From: Pseudooceanicola nanhaiensis DSM 18065
GTDB lineage: Bacteria; Pseudomonadota; Alphaproteobacteria; Rhodobacterales; Rhodobacteraceae
Length of the DNA: 64,000 nucleotides
Assembly: GCF_000688295.1 (NCBI RefSeq)
Contig: NZ_JHZF01000014.1
Coordinates: 186,001 to 250,000 of the forward strand
Direction: 5' to 3'
Positions 55,223 to 63,297 of the stretch are shown here, piece by piece (position 1 is the first letter of the stretch; each line of letters begins with the position of its first letter). The notes under the pieces were generated by a model. It had not been told where the DNA came from and did not search any database. It saw nothing but the letters and a program-made list of their open reading frames with translations. Made by a program: the position numbers and the translations under genes.

Positions 55223-55867
55223 TCAGATGGCGTGGGCGCGGCCGTTCCAGGTCTCGAAACAGCCGGTGGTCTCGGGCGTCAGCACGGCGAAGCGCTCGAT
55301 CAGGCCGCCGGCGCTTTCCTCGGGCGTGATCGCGGCCGAGGCGCCGCCCATGTCGGTCTGCACCCAGCCTGGATGGTAGATGCCGACCGCCACGCCGTCC
55401 TCCTTCAGCGCCGCGGCGAGGTTCATCCCGAGGTTCAGCGCGGCGGCCTTGCTGGCGCGGTAGATCAAGGCATTGCCCGTGGCGAGCGTGGAGGATCCCA
55501 TCTGCGACGAGATGATCGCCACCTTGCCCCCCGCGGCCCGCAGGTTCGGCAGCAGCGCCTGCACGCAGAGGAACGGCCCGGTGACGTTCACGGCGAGCTG
55601 CTCGGCCCACATCTCGGCCGGGTAGCCGTCGTCGAGCGCGTGCCCCTTGTCGAGGTAGACCCCGGCATTGCAGACCAGCAGATCCACCGGGGCGTCGCCA
55701 AGCGCGTCGGCCATCGCCCGGATCGAGCCCGCGTCGCTGACGTCGAGCGCCACCAGACCGTCGCCGCCCGCGCGGGAGGTGCCGGTCACCTTGTGGCCCT
55801 CGGCCTCGTAGGCGGCTTTCAGGGCCGCGCCGACCCCGCGGCTGGCGCCGGTGATGACGACATGCAT
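55223..55867 (-). CDS. Short-chain dehydrogenase/reductase (C-factor-like)
   Basis: 214 residues. TGASRGVGAAL (7-17) is the NAD(P) loop, VCNAGVY replaces NNAG, IISSQMGS and YRASKAAALNLG give Ser, Tyr and Lys. Short SDRs of this type resemble C-factor/CsgA proteins; the substrate is unknown. Starts 10 bases after the DUF1178 gene on the same strand, so likely cotranscribed. Confidence 0.87.
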   Translation of the reverse strand: MHVVITGASRGVGAALKAAYEAEGHKVTGTSRAGGDGLVALDVSDAGSIRAMADALGDAPVDLLVCNAGVYLDKGHALDDGYPAEMWAEQLAVNVTGPFLCVQALLPNLRAAGGKVAIISSQMGSSTLATGNALIYRASKAAALNLGMNLAAALKEDGVAVGIYHPGWVQTDMGGASAAITPEESAGGLIERFAVLTPETTGCFETWNGRAHAI

Positions 55868-55877
55868 GGCAGGATCC

Positions 55878-56300
55878 TCAGTTCGATTTCCGCGGGTTCA
55901 TGAAGGGCAGGGGCATGACCGGCACGCCGTCCTCGAGCAGCTTGCGCGCCTCGTCGATCCGCGCCTCGCCCCGGATCGGACGGTCGGGCGCCTCGCCCTC
56001 GTGGATCGCGCGCGCCTCGCGGACAAAATTGCGGCCGACGTCCTCGGAGCCCTTTTCGATCCGGCGCCGCAGTTCCGCCACCGCCTGTTCGGCGGCCGTG
56101 CGGGGCTGCGAGAGCGGCCGGGCCTCGGTCTCGCGGCTGGCGGCGACGCGGGGCGCCATGGGCGCCTTCTGCACGCCATCCGCGCCGCAGACGGCGCAGG
56201 ACACCATCCGCGCGGCGGCGAGCTTGTCATAGGCCTCGGCCGACTGGAACCAGCTGTCGAAGCGGTGATCGTTTGGACATTTGAGGGAAAACTGGATCAT
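55878..56300 (-). CDS. DUF1178 family protein
   Basis: 140 residues. MIQFSLKCPNDHRFDSWFQS, MVSCAVCGADGVQKAPMAP and the C-terminal DEARKLLEDGVPVMPLPF are diagnostic. Two Cys pairs (KCP...VSCAVC) make a small zinc-ribbon. The conserved acidic/Arg helix region (VGRNFVREARAIHEGEAPDR) follows. Function unknown; in other alphaproteobacteria it neighbours carbon-nitrogen hydrolase and glutaredoxin genes, which are not seen here. Confidence 0.92.
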   Translation of the reverse strand: MIQFSLKCPNDHRFDSWFQSAEAYDKLAAARMVSCAVCGADGVQKAPMAPRVAASRETEARPLSQPRTAAEQAVAELRRRIEKGSEDVGRNFVREARAIHEGEAPDRPIRGEARIDEARKLLEDGVPVMPLPFMNPRKSN

Positions 56301-56368
56301 TGCGCTGCCCGTTTCGTCTGTCTCTGAACATAATCATGCCCAGGGCGAGATCAAGCGCGGGCGGGGCG

Positions 56369-56845
56369 TCAGAGACGGTGCCGGGCGGGGTCGAAATCGA
56401 GGATGATCTGGCTCAGCGCCGCTTCCTCGACCCGGCGGGCGGCCTTCTTGCGGCGGAACCAGCGGCGGTTGCGCTGCCCGGCCTCGGGGTATTCCGCCTT
56501 CAGCGCCGAAACGCGCACCGGAAAGACCAGCGCCGCACAGGGCACGGCCTGCCCGTCGTCGAGCAGCTTGGTGTAGGGATAGAGCCCGAGCGGCGTCGCG
56601 GCGGCCCGGCCGATCACGCCCGCTTCCTCGTAGGCCTCGCGCAGGGCGCAGCCGGGCGCGGTCCGTCCCGCCATGGGCCAGCCCTTGGGTACGATCCAGC
56701 GGCCGGTGCCCCGGCTGGTGATCAGCAGGAATTCCGGCTTCTCGCCCACCATCCGGTAGCAGAGGGCGGCGAACTGGGTCCGGACCTCGGCCATCTGGTC
56801 CGGCGGGAAGGGCAGGGTCAGGGGGCCATGTTCGATCAGGCTCAC
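56369..56845 (-). CDS. NUDIX hydrolase, diphosphoinositol-polyphosphatase-like
   Basis: 158 residues. Cleaves nucleoside diphosphate-X bonds. The Nudix box is GWPMAGRTAPGCALREAYEE-AGV: it fits G-x5-E-x7-RE-x2-EE-x-G except that the first Glu is Arg. The catalytic RE..EE cluster is intact. The PKGWP entrance and GLYPYTKLLDDG match the alphaproteobacterial DIPP-like branch, which often varies at that position. The substrate is unknown. Faces the DUF1178 gene end by 69 bases. Confidence 0.88.
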   Translation of the reverse strand: MSLIEHGPLTLPFPPDQMAEVRTQFAALCYRMVGEKPEFLLITSRGTGRWIVPKGWPMAGRTAPGCALREAYEEAGVIGRAAATPLGLYPYTKLLDDGQAVPCAALVFPVRVSALKAEYPEAGQRNRRWFRRKKAARRVEEAALSQIILDFDPARHRL

Positions 56846-57063
56846 GCGGCGCGCCTCCGGTCTCCGGCGTCGCGGGAGGTATCGGGGAAATTCCTTTCCA
56901 TAAGCTTACCGCCACTTCCGGGGTTTCGGGTCGTGTTCTGCCTCTGTCCACAACATATGGCGTTCGATTCACCGCAGTCCACAAATCACGCCGGGGCGTG
57001 ATTCGCGGATGCAGGGCCGTTGCGCCGCTGCTACGCTCGCGCCGACCCGGAGAGGAGACCGAC

Positions 57064-57756
57064 ATGGTTCAGACCCGCAGCCACAGCTATTCCGACGGCA
57101 CCACCGAATACATCGGCTACCTCGCCGAGCCCGAGGGCGACGGACCGCGCCCCGCCGTGCTGATCGCGCCCGCCTTCATGGGCCTGCGCGATTTCGAGAT
57201 GGAGACGGCGCGCAGGCTGGCCGAGCTGGGCTACACCGCTCTGGCAATGGACTATTACGGCGGCGGCTTCCGCACCGAGGACCGTGCCGAGGCCGCGCAG
57301 AAGATGCAGGAGGTCAACGGCAACCGCCGGATGCTCGCCGATCGCATGGTCTGCGCGCTGGAAGAGATGCGCGGCCTGCCGGGCGTCGACGGGGACAGGC
57401 TCGCGGCCATGGGGTATTGCCTCGGCGGCAAGGCGGTGCTGGACCTCGCGCGGACGGGCGCCGATTTCCGGGTGGCGCTGTCGCTGCACGGGATCTTCGA
57501 CAAGCCGAACTTCGCGACCGAGCAGATGAAGGCCGCCGTCGTGCTGCTGCACGGCTGGGACGACGGGCTGGCGAAGCCCCCCGCCGTCGTGGAGATCGCC
57601 GAGGAACTGACGGCGCATTGCCCGGAGTGGGAGATCCTGGGCTTCGGGCATACCGACCACGCCTTCACCAACCCGGCGGGGGCGAACCATTCCGAAAAGG
57701 CTGCACGGCGCAGCTGGCGCTGGCTCACCTGGACGCTGGAAGAGCATTTCGGCTGA
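57064..57756 (+). CDS. Dienelactone hydrolase family protein
   Basis: 230 residues, alpha/beta hydrolase. The nucleophile is cysteine in AMGYCLGGKAVLDL (G-x-C-x-G-G) as in dienelactone hydrolase, with VLLHGWDDGL supplying the Asp and FGHTDHAF the His. PAVLIAPAFMGLRDFEMETA and ALAMDYYGGGFRTED are the oxyanion region. Probably cytosolic; a true dienelactone substrate is unlikely without chlorocatechol genes nearby. GAGGAG precedes ATG 57064. Confidence 0.9.
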   Translation: MVQTRSHSYSDGTTEYIGYLAEPEGDGPRPAVLIAPAFMGLRDFEMETARRLAELGYTALAMDYYGGGFRTEDRAEAAQKMQEVNGNRRMLADRMVCALEEMRGLPGVDGDRLAAMGYCLGGKAVLDLARTGADFRVALSLHGIFDKPNFATEQMKAAVVLLHGWDDGLAKPPAVVEIAEELTAHCPEWEILGFGHTDHAFTNPAGANHSEKAARRSWRWLTWTLEEHFG

Positions 57757-57926
57757 CGGGCACCGGCCGGGCTCTCGTCCGGCCCTCCCCAACCCCCTGA
57801 TTTCGCGGGTTTCCGCTTGATGACGGCCTTTGTCACGGGACCGGCGTGCGGACCTGGTGCATGGTGTCTTCACCGGGCCGGCACACATCCCTTCCAGCTG
57901 GCCCGGAACGGATCGGAGGTGGTGTC

Positions 57927-58136
57927 ATGGGTGTTCTCAAGGTCGCGGCTTGCGTCGGTCTCGTCGCCCTTCTTCTCCTCCTGGGTGGCGCTCTGGCCAT
58001 CTCCGGTCCGGCCCTCGCCGGTGAGCAGGGCGAGGGTCCGGCGGCGCGGTTCCCCCCGGGTCATCCCCTCCATGCCGGGCCGGTCCCGGCAGACCCGCTG
58101 AGGGAGCCGCCCGCCCATCGGAGGGAGACGCCATAA
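57927..58136 (+). CDS. Small single-span membrane or secreted protein
   Basis: 69 residues: MGVLKVAACVGLVALLLLLG then GALAISGPALAGEQGEG, a hydrophobic helix that may be a signal peptide or anchor, then a Pro/His-rich tail (RFPPGHPLHAGPVPADPLRE). A GGAGG site lies seven bases before ATG 57927. No family recognised. Lies between the hydrolase and hemN ends. Confidence 0.5.
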   Translation: MGVLKVAACVGLVALLLLLGGALAISGPALAGEQGEGPAARFPPGHPLHAGPVPADPLREPPAHRRETP

Positions 58137-58281
58137 ACGCTTGCCGGCTGCGTGACGCAGCGGCAAGGATCCGCGCCATGACCAAGCCCTTTTCAGCATG
58201 TCATTCCATTTCGTGCGCGGTCCCTGCATGACCCGGACCGGGCGCCGCGCAGGACGGCCGCGCGGCGGCCGGTCCGGCTGA

Positions 58282-59646
58282 TCAGATCGCCGAGGAGTGC
58301 CGGGGCTTGTCGGCGCTGCTCAGGTCATAGGCGTCGAAGAACCGCGCGATCACCCGGGTGAGCGGGCGCATCGGCTCGGGGATCCGGAGGGCCTCGGCCG
58401 TCACGTCGAGCCCGTGCTCGAAGGCGCCGTTCGCCTGCGTGAAGAGCCGTGCGACCGTCTCGGGCGCGGCCCCGAAATCCGTGACCAGCTCGGCGGTGCG
58501 GATCTCGAAATCGCACATCAGCGCCTCGATGATCCGGCCGCGCATCAGGTCCTCGCCGGTGAAGGCATGGCCCCGCGCGGTCGAGAAGCGCCCGTCTCGG
58601 ATCGCGGCTGTGTGGCTCGAGGTGGCGGGCGCATTCTGGCTGTAGCCGCCGGGGAAGCGCGAGATCGACGAGGCGCCGACACCGATCAGCACCTCGGCGG
58701 GATCGTCGGTGTAGCCCTGGAAGTTGCGCCGCAGCCGCCCGAGACGCTGCGCGATGGCAAGCCCGTCGTCCTTGGTCGCGAAATGGTCGATGCCGATCTC
58801 GGCATAGCCGTCCCAGCGGAAGAGCTTGCGCGCCGTCTCGAAGAGGCGCAGCCGCTCGGTCGGCGTGGGCAGCGCGTCCGAGGGCAGCAGCGACTGCCGC
58901 CGCGCCATCCACGGCACATGGGCATAGCCGTAGAGCGCGACCCGGTCGGGGGCGAGCGACAAGAGCTTCTGCACGCTGGCCGCGATCCGCTCGGGCGTCT
59001 GGTGCGGCAGGCCGTAGAGGATGTCGGCGTTCAGGCTCAGCACCCCCTGACCGCGGATCATCTCGATCGCGTCGCGGGTGGTCTCGTAGCTCTGGTCGCG
59101 CCCGATGACGGCCTGGATCTGGGGGTCGAAATCCTGCACCCCGACCGAGGCGCGGTTCATGCCGGCCCGTTTCAGCGCCTGCGCGCGGGGCAGGTCGATC
59201 TCGTTGGGGTCGATCTCGACCGAGAACTCGTAATTCTCGGCGAAGGGCGCAACTTCGGTGATGGCGGCGGCGAGGCGGTCGATCTGGTCGGGATCCAGCA
59301 GCGTCGGCGTCCCGCCGCCCCAGTGCAGCCGCGACAGCGTGACGCCGGGCGCGAGCCGGTCGCGCAGCAGCGCCAGCTCGGCCTCGAGCACGTCCATGTA
59401 GGCTTGGACGGGGCCCAGCGTGGTGGTGCCCTGCGTGCGGCAGGCGCAGAACCAGCAGAGCCGCCGGCAGAAAGGCACGTGCACGTAGAGCGAGATCCGC
59501 GCGCCCTCGGGCACGGCCGCGATCCAGCCGGCATGGGTCCGGTCATCGACCGCGCCGGAGAAATGCGGCGCGGTCGGATAGCTCGTATAGCGCGGGACCT
59601 TCGCGTCAAAGAGCCCCAGGCGCGCAAGTTGCGTTTCGTGTTCCAT
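58282..59646 (-). CDS. hemN: Oxygen-independent coproporphyrinogen III dehydrogenase
   Basis: 454 residues. Radical SAM enzyme that decarboxylates coproporphyrinogen III to protoporphyrinogen IX under low oxygen. YTSYPTAPHFSG starts the family; the cluster is C60-RRL-C64-WF-C67 (FCRRLCWFCAC). WGGGTPTLLDP, SVEIDPNE, NRASVGVQDFDPQIQAVIGR, SLNADILYGLPHQTPE and AEIGIDHFATKDDGLA are HemN (not HemW) marks. ATG 59646 is preferred over 59652. The FNR box 36 bases upstream would set transcription near 59647, so the mRNA may be leaderless; no Shine-Dalgarno is seen. Divergent from its presumed regulator fnrL. Confidence 0.95.
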   Translation of the reverse strand: MEHETQLARLGLFDAKVPRYTSYPTAPHFSGAVDDRTHAGWIAAVPEGARISLYVHVPFCRRLCWFCACRTQGTTTLGPVQAYMDVLEAELALLRDRLAPGVTLSRLHWGGGTPTLLDPDQIDRLAAAITEVAPFAENYEFSVEIDPNEIDLPRAQALKRAGMNRASVGVQDFDPQIQAVIGRDQSYETTRDAIEMIRGQGVLSLNADILYGLPHQTPERIAASVQKLLSLAPDRVALYGYAHVPWMARRQSLLPSDALPTPTERLRLFETARKLFRWDGYAEIGIDHFATKDDGLAIAQRLGRLRRNFQGYTDDPAEVLIGVGASSISRFPGGYSQNAPATSSHTAAIRDGRFSTARGHAFTGEDLMRGRIIEALMCDFEIRTAELVTDFGAAPETVARLFTQANGAFEHGLDVTAEALRIPEPMRPLTRVIARFFDAYDLSSADKPRHSSAI

Positions 59647-59681
59647 GCGCATAGCTATGGTCCCGAACCGAGGCGCCTGCC

Positions 59682-59695
59682 TTGACCCAGATCAA
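59682..59695. promoter_or_regulatory. FNR box between hemN and fnrL
   Basis: TTGACCCAGATCAA, one mismatch from TTGAT-N4-ATCAA. Its centre is 24 bases before the fnrL ATG, a place suited to repression of fnrL, and about 41-42 bases from the inferred hemN start point, the class II activating position. Confidence 0.85.
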
Positions 59696-59712
59696 CCGAC
59701 CCGGGACGTGAC

Positions 59713-60459
59713 ATGCTCTACGATGCGCCGAAACTTGCCCCCCATGATTGCGGAGACTGCCCGATCCGCCACCGGGCGGTCTGCGCGCGCTGCGATAGCG
59801 ACGAGCTGAGCGTCCTGGAGGAGATGAAGTACTACCGCTCCTTCCAGGCCGGGCAGACGGTGGTCTGGGCCGGGGACCGGATGGATTTCGTGGGCTCCGT
59901 GGTCGAGGGCGTGGCGACGCTCACCCAGACGATGGAAGACGGCCGCACCCAGATGGTGGGCCTGCTGTTCCCGTCGGATTTCGTGGGCCGCCCGGGCCGT
60001 GCCGGGGCCGCCTACAACGTGACGGCGACGAGCGACCTGGTGATGTGCTGCTTCCGCAAGCGGCCCTTCGAGCAGATGATGGAAACCACGCCGCACGTGG
60101 CGCAGCGGCTGCTGCAGATGACGCTCGACGAACTCGACGCGGCGCGGGAATGGATGCTGGTGCTGGGGCGCAAGACGGCGCGGGAGAAGATCGCGAGCCT
60201 GCTGACCATCATCGCGCGCCGCGATGCCTCGCTGCATCTCGCGCCGGTCGAGGGGCGGCTGCAGTTCGACCTGCCGCTGACGCGCGAGGCGATGGCCGAT
60301 TACCTCGGCCTCACGCTCGAGACGGTGAGCCGCCAGATCTCGGCGCTGAAGCGGGACGGGGTGATCGAGCTGCAGGGCAAGCGGCACGTCATCGTGCCGG
60401 ATTTCGACCGGCTTCAGGAAGAGGCGGGCGACGACAGCGACGGCGGGCTGCCGGAATAG
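59713..60459 (+). CDS. fnrL: Oxygen-responsive Crp/Fnr regulator FnrL
   Basis: 248 residues. [4Fe-4S] oxygen sensor that activates microaerobic genes. N-terminal cysteines C13, C16, C24 and C27 (HDCGDCPIRHRAVCARCDSD) and C112/C113 (VMCCFRK) offer the four ligands. The cNMP-like domain has QAGQTVVWAGDRMDFVGSVV and LLFPSDFVGRPGRAG. The dimer helix is followed by the winged HTH, DLPLTREAMADYLGLTLETV with recognition residues E..SR in LETVSRQISAL, which contact TTGA. Divergent from hemN and three kilobases from ccoN, the classic FnrL targets. The FNR box at 59682 suggests autoregulation. Confidence 0.95.
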   Translation: MLYDAPKLAPHDCGDCPIRHRAVCARCDSDELSVLEEMKYYRSFQAGQTVVWAGDRMDFVGSVVEGVATLTQTMEDGRTQMVGLLFPSDFVGRPGRAGAAYNVTATSDLVMCCFRKRPFEQMMETTPHVAQRLLQMTLDELDAAREWMLVLGRKTAREKIASLLTIIARRDASLHLAPVEGRLQFDLPLTREAMADYLGLTLETVSRQISALKRDGVIELQGKRHVIVPDFDRLQEEAGDDSDGGLPE

Positions 60460-60505
60460 ATCCCCGTCCCTCGCCCCGGCGCCCGGCCCCCCTGGCCGGC
60501 GTCGA

Positions 60506-60560
60506 CCGGGGGCTCTGCCCCCGGACCCCCGGGATACATTGACCAGAGGAAAGCAGGGGC
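60506..60560 (+). repeat. Structured dispersed repeat, copy A5 (no central stem)
   Basis: GGGGG-CTCTG-CCCCC, GGA, second C-tract (C5), GGGATACATTGACCAGAGG, AAAGCAGGGG. Lies between the convergent ends of fnrL and the universal stress gene, hairpin-first in the fnrL direction. Confidence 0.75.
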
Positions 60561-60638
60561 CGGGGCGGCGGATGCCGCCCAGCTTGGCGTGACCCTCCCC
60601 TGCCGGCCCAGGCGACGGGGCCGGGAGGGGCGCGAGGC

Positions 60639-61478
60639 TCAGTGCGCCATGAAGACCGGCACCGGCGCCTCTTCCAGCATCGCCCGCGTCGCGCCGCCGA
60701 GGATTGCCTCGCGGAAGCGGGAATGGCCGTAGGCGCCCATCACGAGCATGTCGGCGCCCACGTCGGCCGCATGGCGCTTGAGGATGTCCGAGACCTTGGG
60801 CATCGACTTGGCCAGCACCTCGATCTCGGTCTTCACGCCGTGGCGCGACAGGTATTGCGCGAGCGAGCCGCCGGGGTCGGAGCGATCGCGGCCGTGCTGC
60901 GGCGGATCGACCACGACGATCTGGCAGACATCGGCCCCGCGCAGCAGCGGGATCGACTTGCGGATCGCGCGCAGCGATTCGGCGCTCTCGTTCCAGCCCA
61001 GCACCACGCGTTTCGGCTTCGGATGCAGCTCGGCCTCGTCCGGGACCGCCAGCACCGGCGCCTGGCCCTCGAAGAGCGCGGCCTCCAGCACCGGTTCGAG
61101 CTCGCCGCCCTTGCCCTTGCCGTAGGGCAGGGGCAGCACGACGATGTCGGCGAAGCGCGCCCGCTGGGCCACGTGGCGCCCGAGATCGGCGAGCTGGGCG
61201 AATTCCGCGTCGCTGCTGTAGCGCAGGCCGGATTTCGACAGCTCGGCCTCGGCCGCCGCCTCGATCTCGCCCGCGTCCAGACGCGCGCGGTCGATCGATT
61301 CCTGCAGCGCGACGGCGCTGGCGCCCTCGTAGAAATAGCCGAGGTTCGAGCGGTCCACCCCGAGGCACAGCACGTCGAGATGCGCATCGTAGGCTTCGGC
61401 GGCTTTCATCGCGTGACCGAGCACGGGCCGGACCGACTCGGCCTCGGTCAAGACGGTGAAGACAGTCTGGTAGGTCAT
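60639..61478 (-). CDS. Tandem universal stress protein (UspA family)
   Basis: 279 residues, two Usp folds (about 1-140 and 150-279). The second keeps the ATP-binding signature in MGAYGHSRFREAILGGATRA; VVLGWNESAESLRAIRKSIP begins it. The first is degenerate. Usp proteins modulate survival under stress or energy starvation in the cytosol. AAGGAGG lies seven bases before ATG 61478. It is divergent from ccoN across two FNR boxes, so oxygen control is likely. Confidence 0.9.
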   Translation of the reverse strand: MTYQTVFTVLTEAESVRPVLGHAMKAAEAYDAHLDVLCLGVDRSNLGYFYEGASAVALQESIDRARLDAGEIEAAAEAELSKSGLRYSSDAEFAQLADLGRHVAQRARFADIVVLPLPYGKGKGGELEPVLEAALFEGQAPVLAVPDEAELHPKPKRVVLGWNESAESLRAIRKSIPLLRGADVCQIVVVDPPQHGRDRSDPGGSLAQYLSRHGVKTEIEVLAKSMPKVSDILKRHAADVGADMLVMGAYGHSRFREAILGGATRAMLEEAPVPVFMAH

Positions 61479-61543
61479 CTTGGTCCCTCCTTGAGAGGCA
61501 AATGTGATATCAGAAGGGTACGCCCGGAGTGCCGGTGTCAACA

Positions 61544-61557
61544 TTGATGCGCGTCAA
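61544..61557. promoter_or_regulatory. FNR box 1 between usp and ccoN
   Basis: TTGATGCGCGTCAA, one mismatch from the consensus palindrome. Centre about 130 bases before ccoN and 72 before the usp gene, so it may serve the latter. Confidence 0.75.
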
Positions 61558-61575
61558 GTTCCGGACATGGAGCGG

Positions 61576-61589
61576 TTGACGCAGATCAA
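61576..61589 (+). promoter_or_regulatory. FNR box 2, ccoN promoter
   Basis: TTGACGCAGATCAA, one mismatch from consensus. A class II activation geometry would begin the cco transcript near 61624, about 57 bases before the ccoN ATG. Confidence 0.8.
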
Positions 61590-61680
61590 GGCGCCGCGCT
61601 GCAGAACGCGCGAGATCGGGGCCAGTCATTCGCCCGCGACGGGGAGGCCACCCCGCCGGGATTCGACAGAGGGACGAGAC

Positions 61681-63285
61681 ATGAGCAATTACATCAAGCT
61701 GGTGGTGCTCGGCGTGATCACCGTTTTCACGGCGATCGCGGCGAACTACGCCCGCGACCTCGCCTACATGGTGAACGCGCTGACGATCATGCTGGTCGCC
61801 GGCGGGATGTTCCTGTGGGTGCTGCGCAACACGGACGAGCCGGTCACGCTGGTCGACCGCTCCGGAGAATACATGGACGGCGTGATCCGCGCCGGGGTGA
61901 TCGCCACCGCCCTCTGGGGCGTGGTCGGTTTCCTCGTCGGGGTCGTCATCGCCTTCCAGCTGGCCTTCCCGGCCCTGAACTTCGAGTGGCTCCAGGGCCA
62001 CGGCAACTTCGGGCGGCTGCGGCCGCTCCACACCTCGGCGGTGATCTTCGCCTTCGGCGGCAACGCGCTGATCTGCACCTCGTTCTACGTCGTGCAGCGG
62101 ACCAGCGCGACACGGCTCTGGGGCGGCAACCTCGGCTGGTTCGTGTTCTGGGGCTACAACCTGTTCATCGTGCTGGCCGCGACGGGTTACGTGCTGGGCG
62201 CCACGCAGTCGAAGGAATACGCCGAACCGGAATGGTATGTGGACCTCTGGCTGACCATCGTCTGGGTCGCCTACCTCGCCGTCTTCCTCGGCACGATCAT
62301 CAAGCGGAAGGAACCCCACATCTACGTGGCCAACTGGTTCTACCTCGCCTTCATCGTGACCGTGGCGCTGCTGCACATCGTCAACAACCTCTCGATCCCG
62401 GTCTCGATCTGGGGCTCCAAGTCGGTGCAGGTCTTCTCGGGCGTGCAGGACGCGATGGTGCAGTGGTGGTATGGCCACAACGCCGTGGGCTTCTTCCTGA
62501 CCGCGGGCTTCCTGGGGATGATGTACTATTTCGTCCCGAAGCAGGCCGAGCGGCCGGTCTACAGCTACAAGCTGTCGATCATCCACTTCTGGGCGCTGAT
62601 CTTCCTCTACATCTGGGCGGGTCCGCACCACCTGCATTACACGGCGCTGCCCGACTGGGCCTCGACGCTGGGCATGGTGTTCTCGATCATTCTCTGGATG
62701 CCCAGCTGGGGCGGGATGATCAACGGTCTGATGACGCTCTCGGGCGCATGGGACAAGCTCCGGACCGACCCGGTGATCCGGATGATGGTGATCTCGATCG
62801 GCTTCTACGGCATGTCCACCTTCGAGGGTCCGATGATGTCGATCCGCGCGGTCAACTCGCTGTCGCATTACACCGACTGGACCATCGGGCACGTCCATTC
62901 CGGCGCGCTTGGCTGGAACGGCATGATCACCTTCGGCTGCCTCTACTTCCTCGTGCCGCGTCTGTGGAACCGCGAGCGGCTCTACAGCCTCTCCATGGTG
63001 TCCTGGCACTTCTGGCTCGCCACCATCGGGATCGTGCTCTACGCGGCCGCGATGTGGGTGACCGGCATCATGGAAGGGCTGATGTGGCGTGAAGTGGATG
63101 CGAACGGCTTCCTCGTGAACTCCTTCGCCGACACCGTCGCCGCCAAGTTCCCGATGTACGTGGTCCGCGCCCTCGGCGGCGTCCTCTACATCGCCGGCGC
63201 GATCATCATGTGCGTCAACCTGTGGCTGACGGTCCGCCGCAGCCCCGCCGTCGAGGCCAGCAACGGCCTCGTGCCCGCCGAGTAA
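61681..63285 (+). CDS. ccoN: Cytochrome cbb3 oxidase subunit I
   Basis: 534 residues, about twelve to fourteen helices. Catalytic subunit of the high-affinity terminal oxidase; carries low-spin heme b and the heme b3-CuB centre. [20 protein letters not shown] has a heme His, [20 protein letters not shown] a CuB His, [15 protein letters not shown] the His-His pair, and [15 protein letters not shown] the heme-b/b3 histidines. [20 protein letters not shown] carries the covalently linked active-site Tyr region. ATG 61681 follows GGGACGAGAC, a modest Shine-Dalgarno. First of ccoNO(QP). Confidence 0.97.
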   Translation: MSNYIKLVVLGVITVFTAIAANYARDLAYMVNALTIMLVAGGMFLWVLRNTDEPVTLVDRSGEYMDGVIRAGVIATALWGVVGFLVGVVIAFQLAFPALNFEWLQGHGNFGRLRPLHTSAVIFAFGGNALICTSFYVVQRTSATRLWGGNLGWFVFWGYNLFIVLAATGYVLGATQSKEYAEPEWYVDLWLTIVWVAYLAVFLGTIIKRKEPHIYVANWFYLAFIVTVALLHIVNNLSIPVSIWGSKSVQVFSGVQDAMVQWWYGHNAVGFFLTAGFLGMMYYFVPKQAERPVYSYKLSIIHFWALIFLYIWAGPHHLHYTALPDWASTLGMVFSIILWMPSWGGMINGLMTLSGAWDKLRTDPVIRMMVISIGFYGMSTFEGPMMSIRAVNSLSHYTDWTIGHVHSGALGWNGMITFGCLYFLVPRLWNRERLYSLSMVSWHFWLATIGIVLYAAAMWVTGIMEGLMWREVDANGFLVNSFADTVAAKFPMYVVRALGGVLYIAGAIIMCVNLWLTVRRSPAVEASNGLVPAE

Positions 63286-63297
63286 GGAGACAGGAAA

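Noticed and set aside
57790-57840. TTGATGACGGCC as an FNR half site before the small membrane gene
   Set aside because: Only one half matches; no ATCAA partner at the right spacing.
58245-58275. GC-rich hairpin after the hemN stop as a terminator
   Set aside because: The stem is good (GGACGGCCGC with GCGGCCGGTCC) but no U-run follows on the minus strand.
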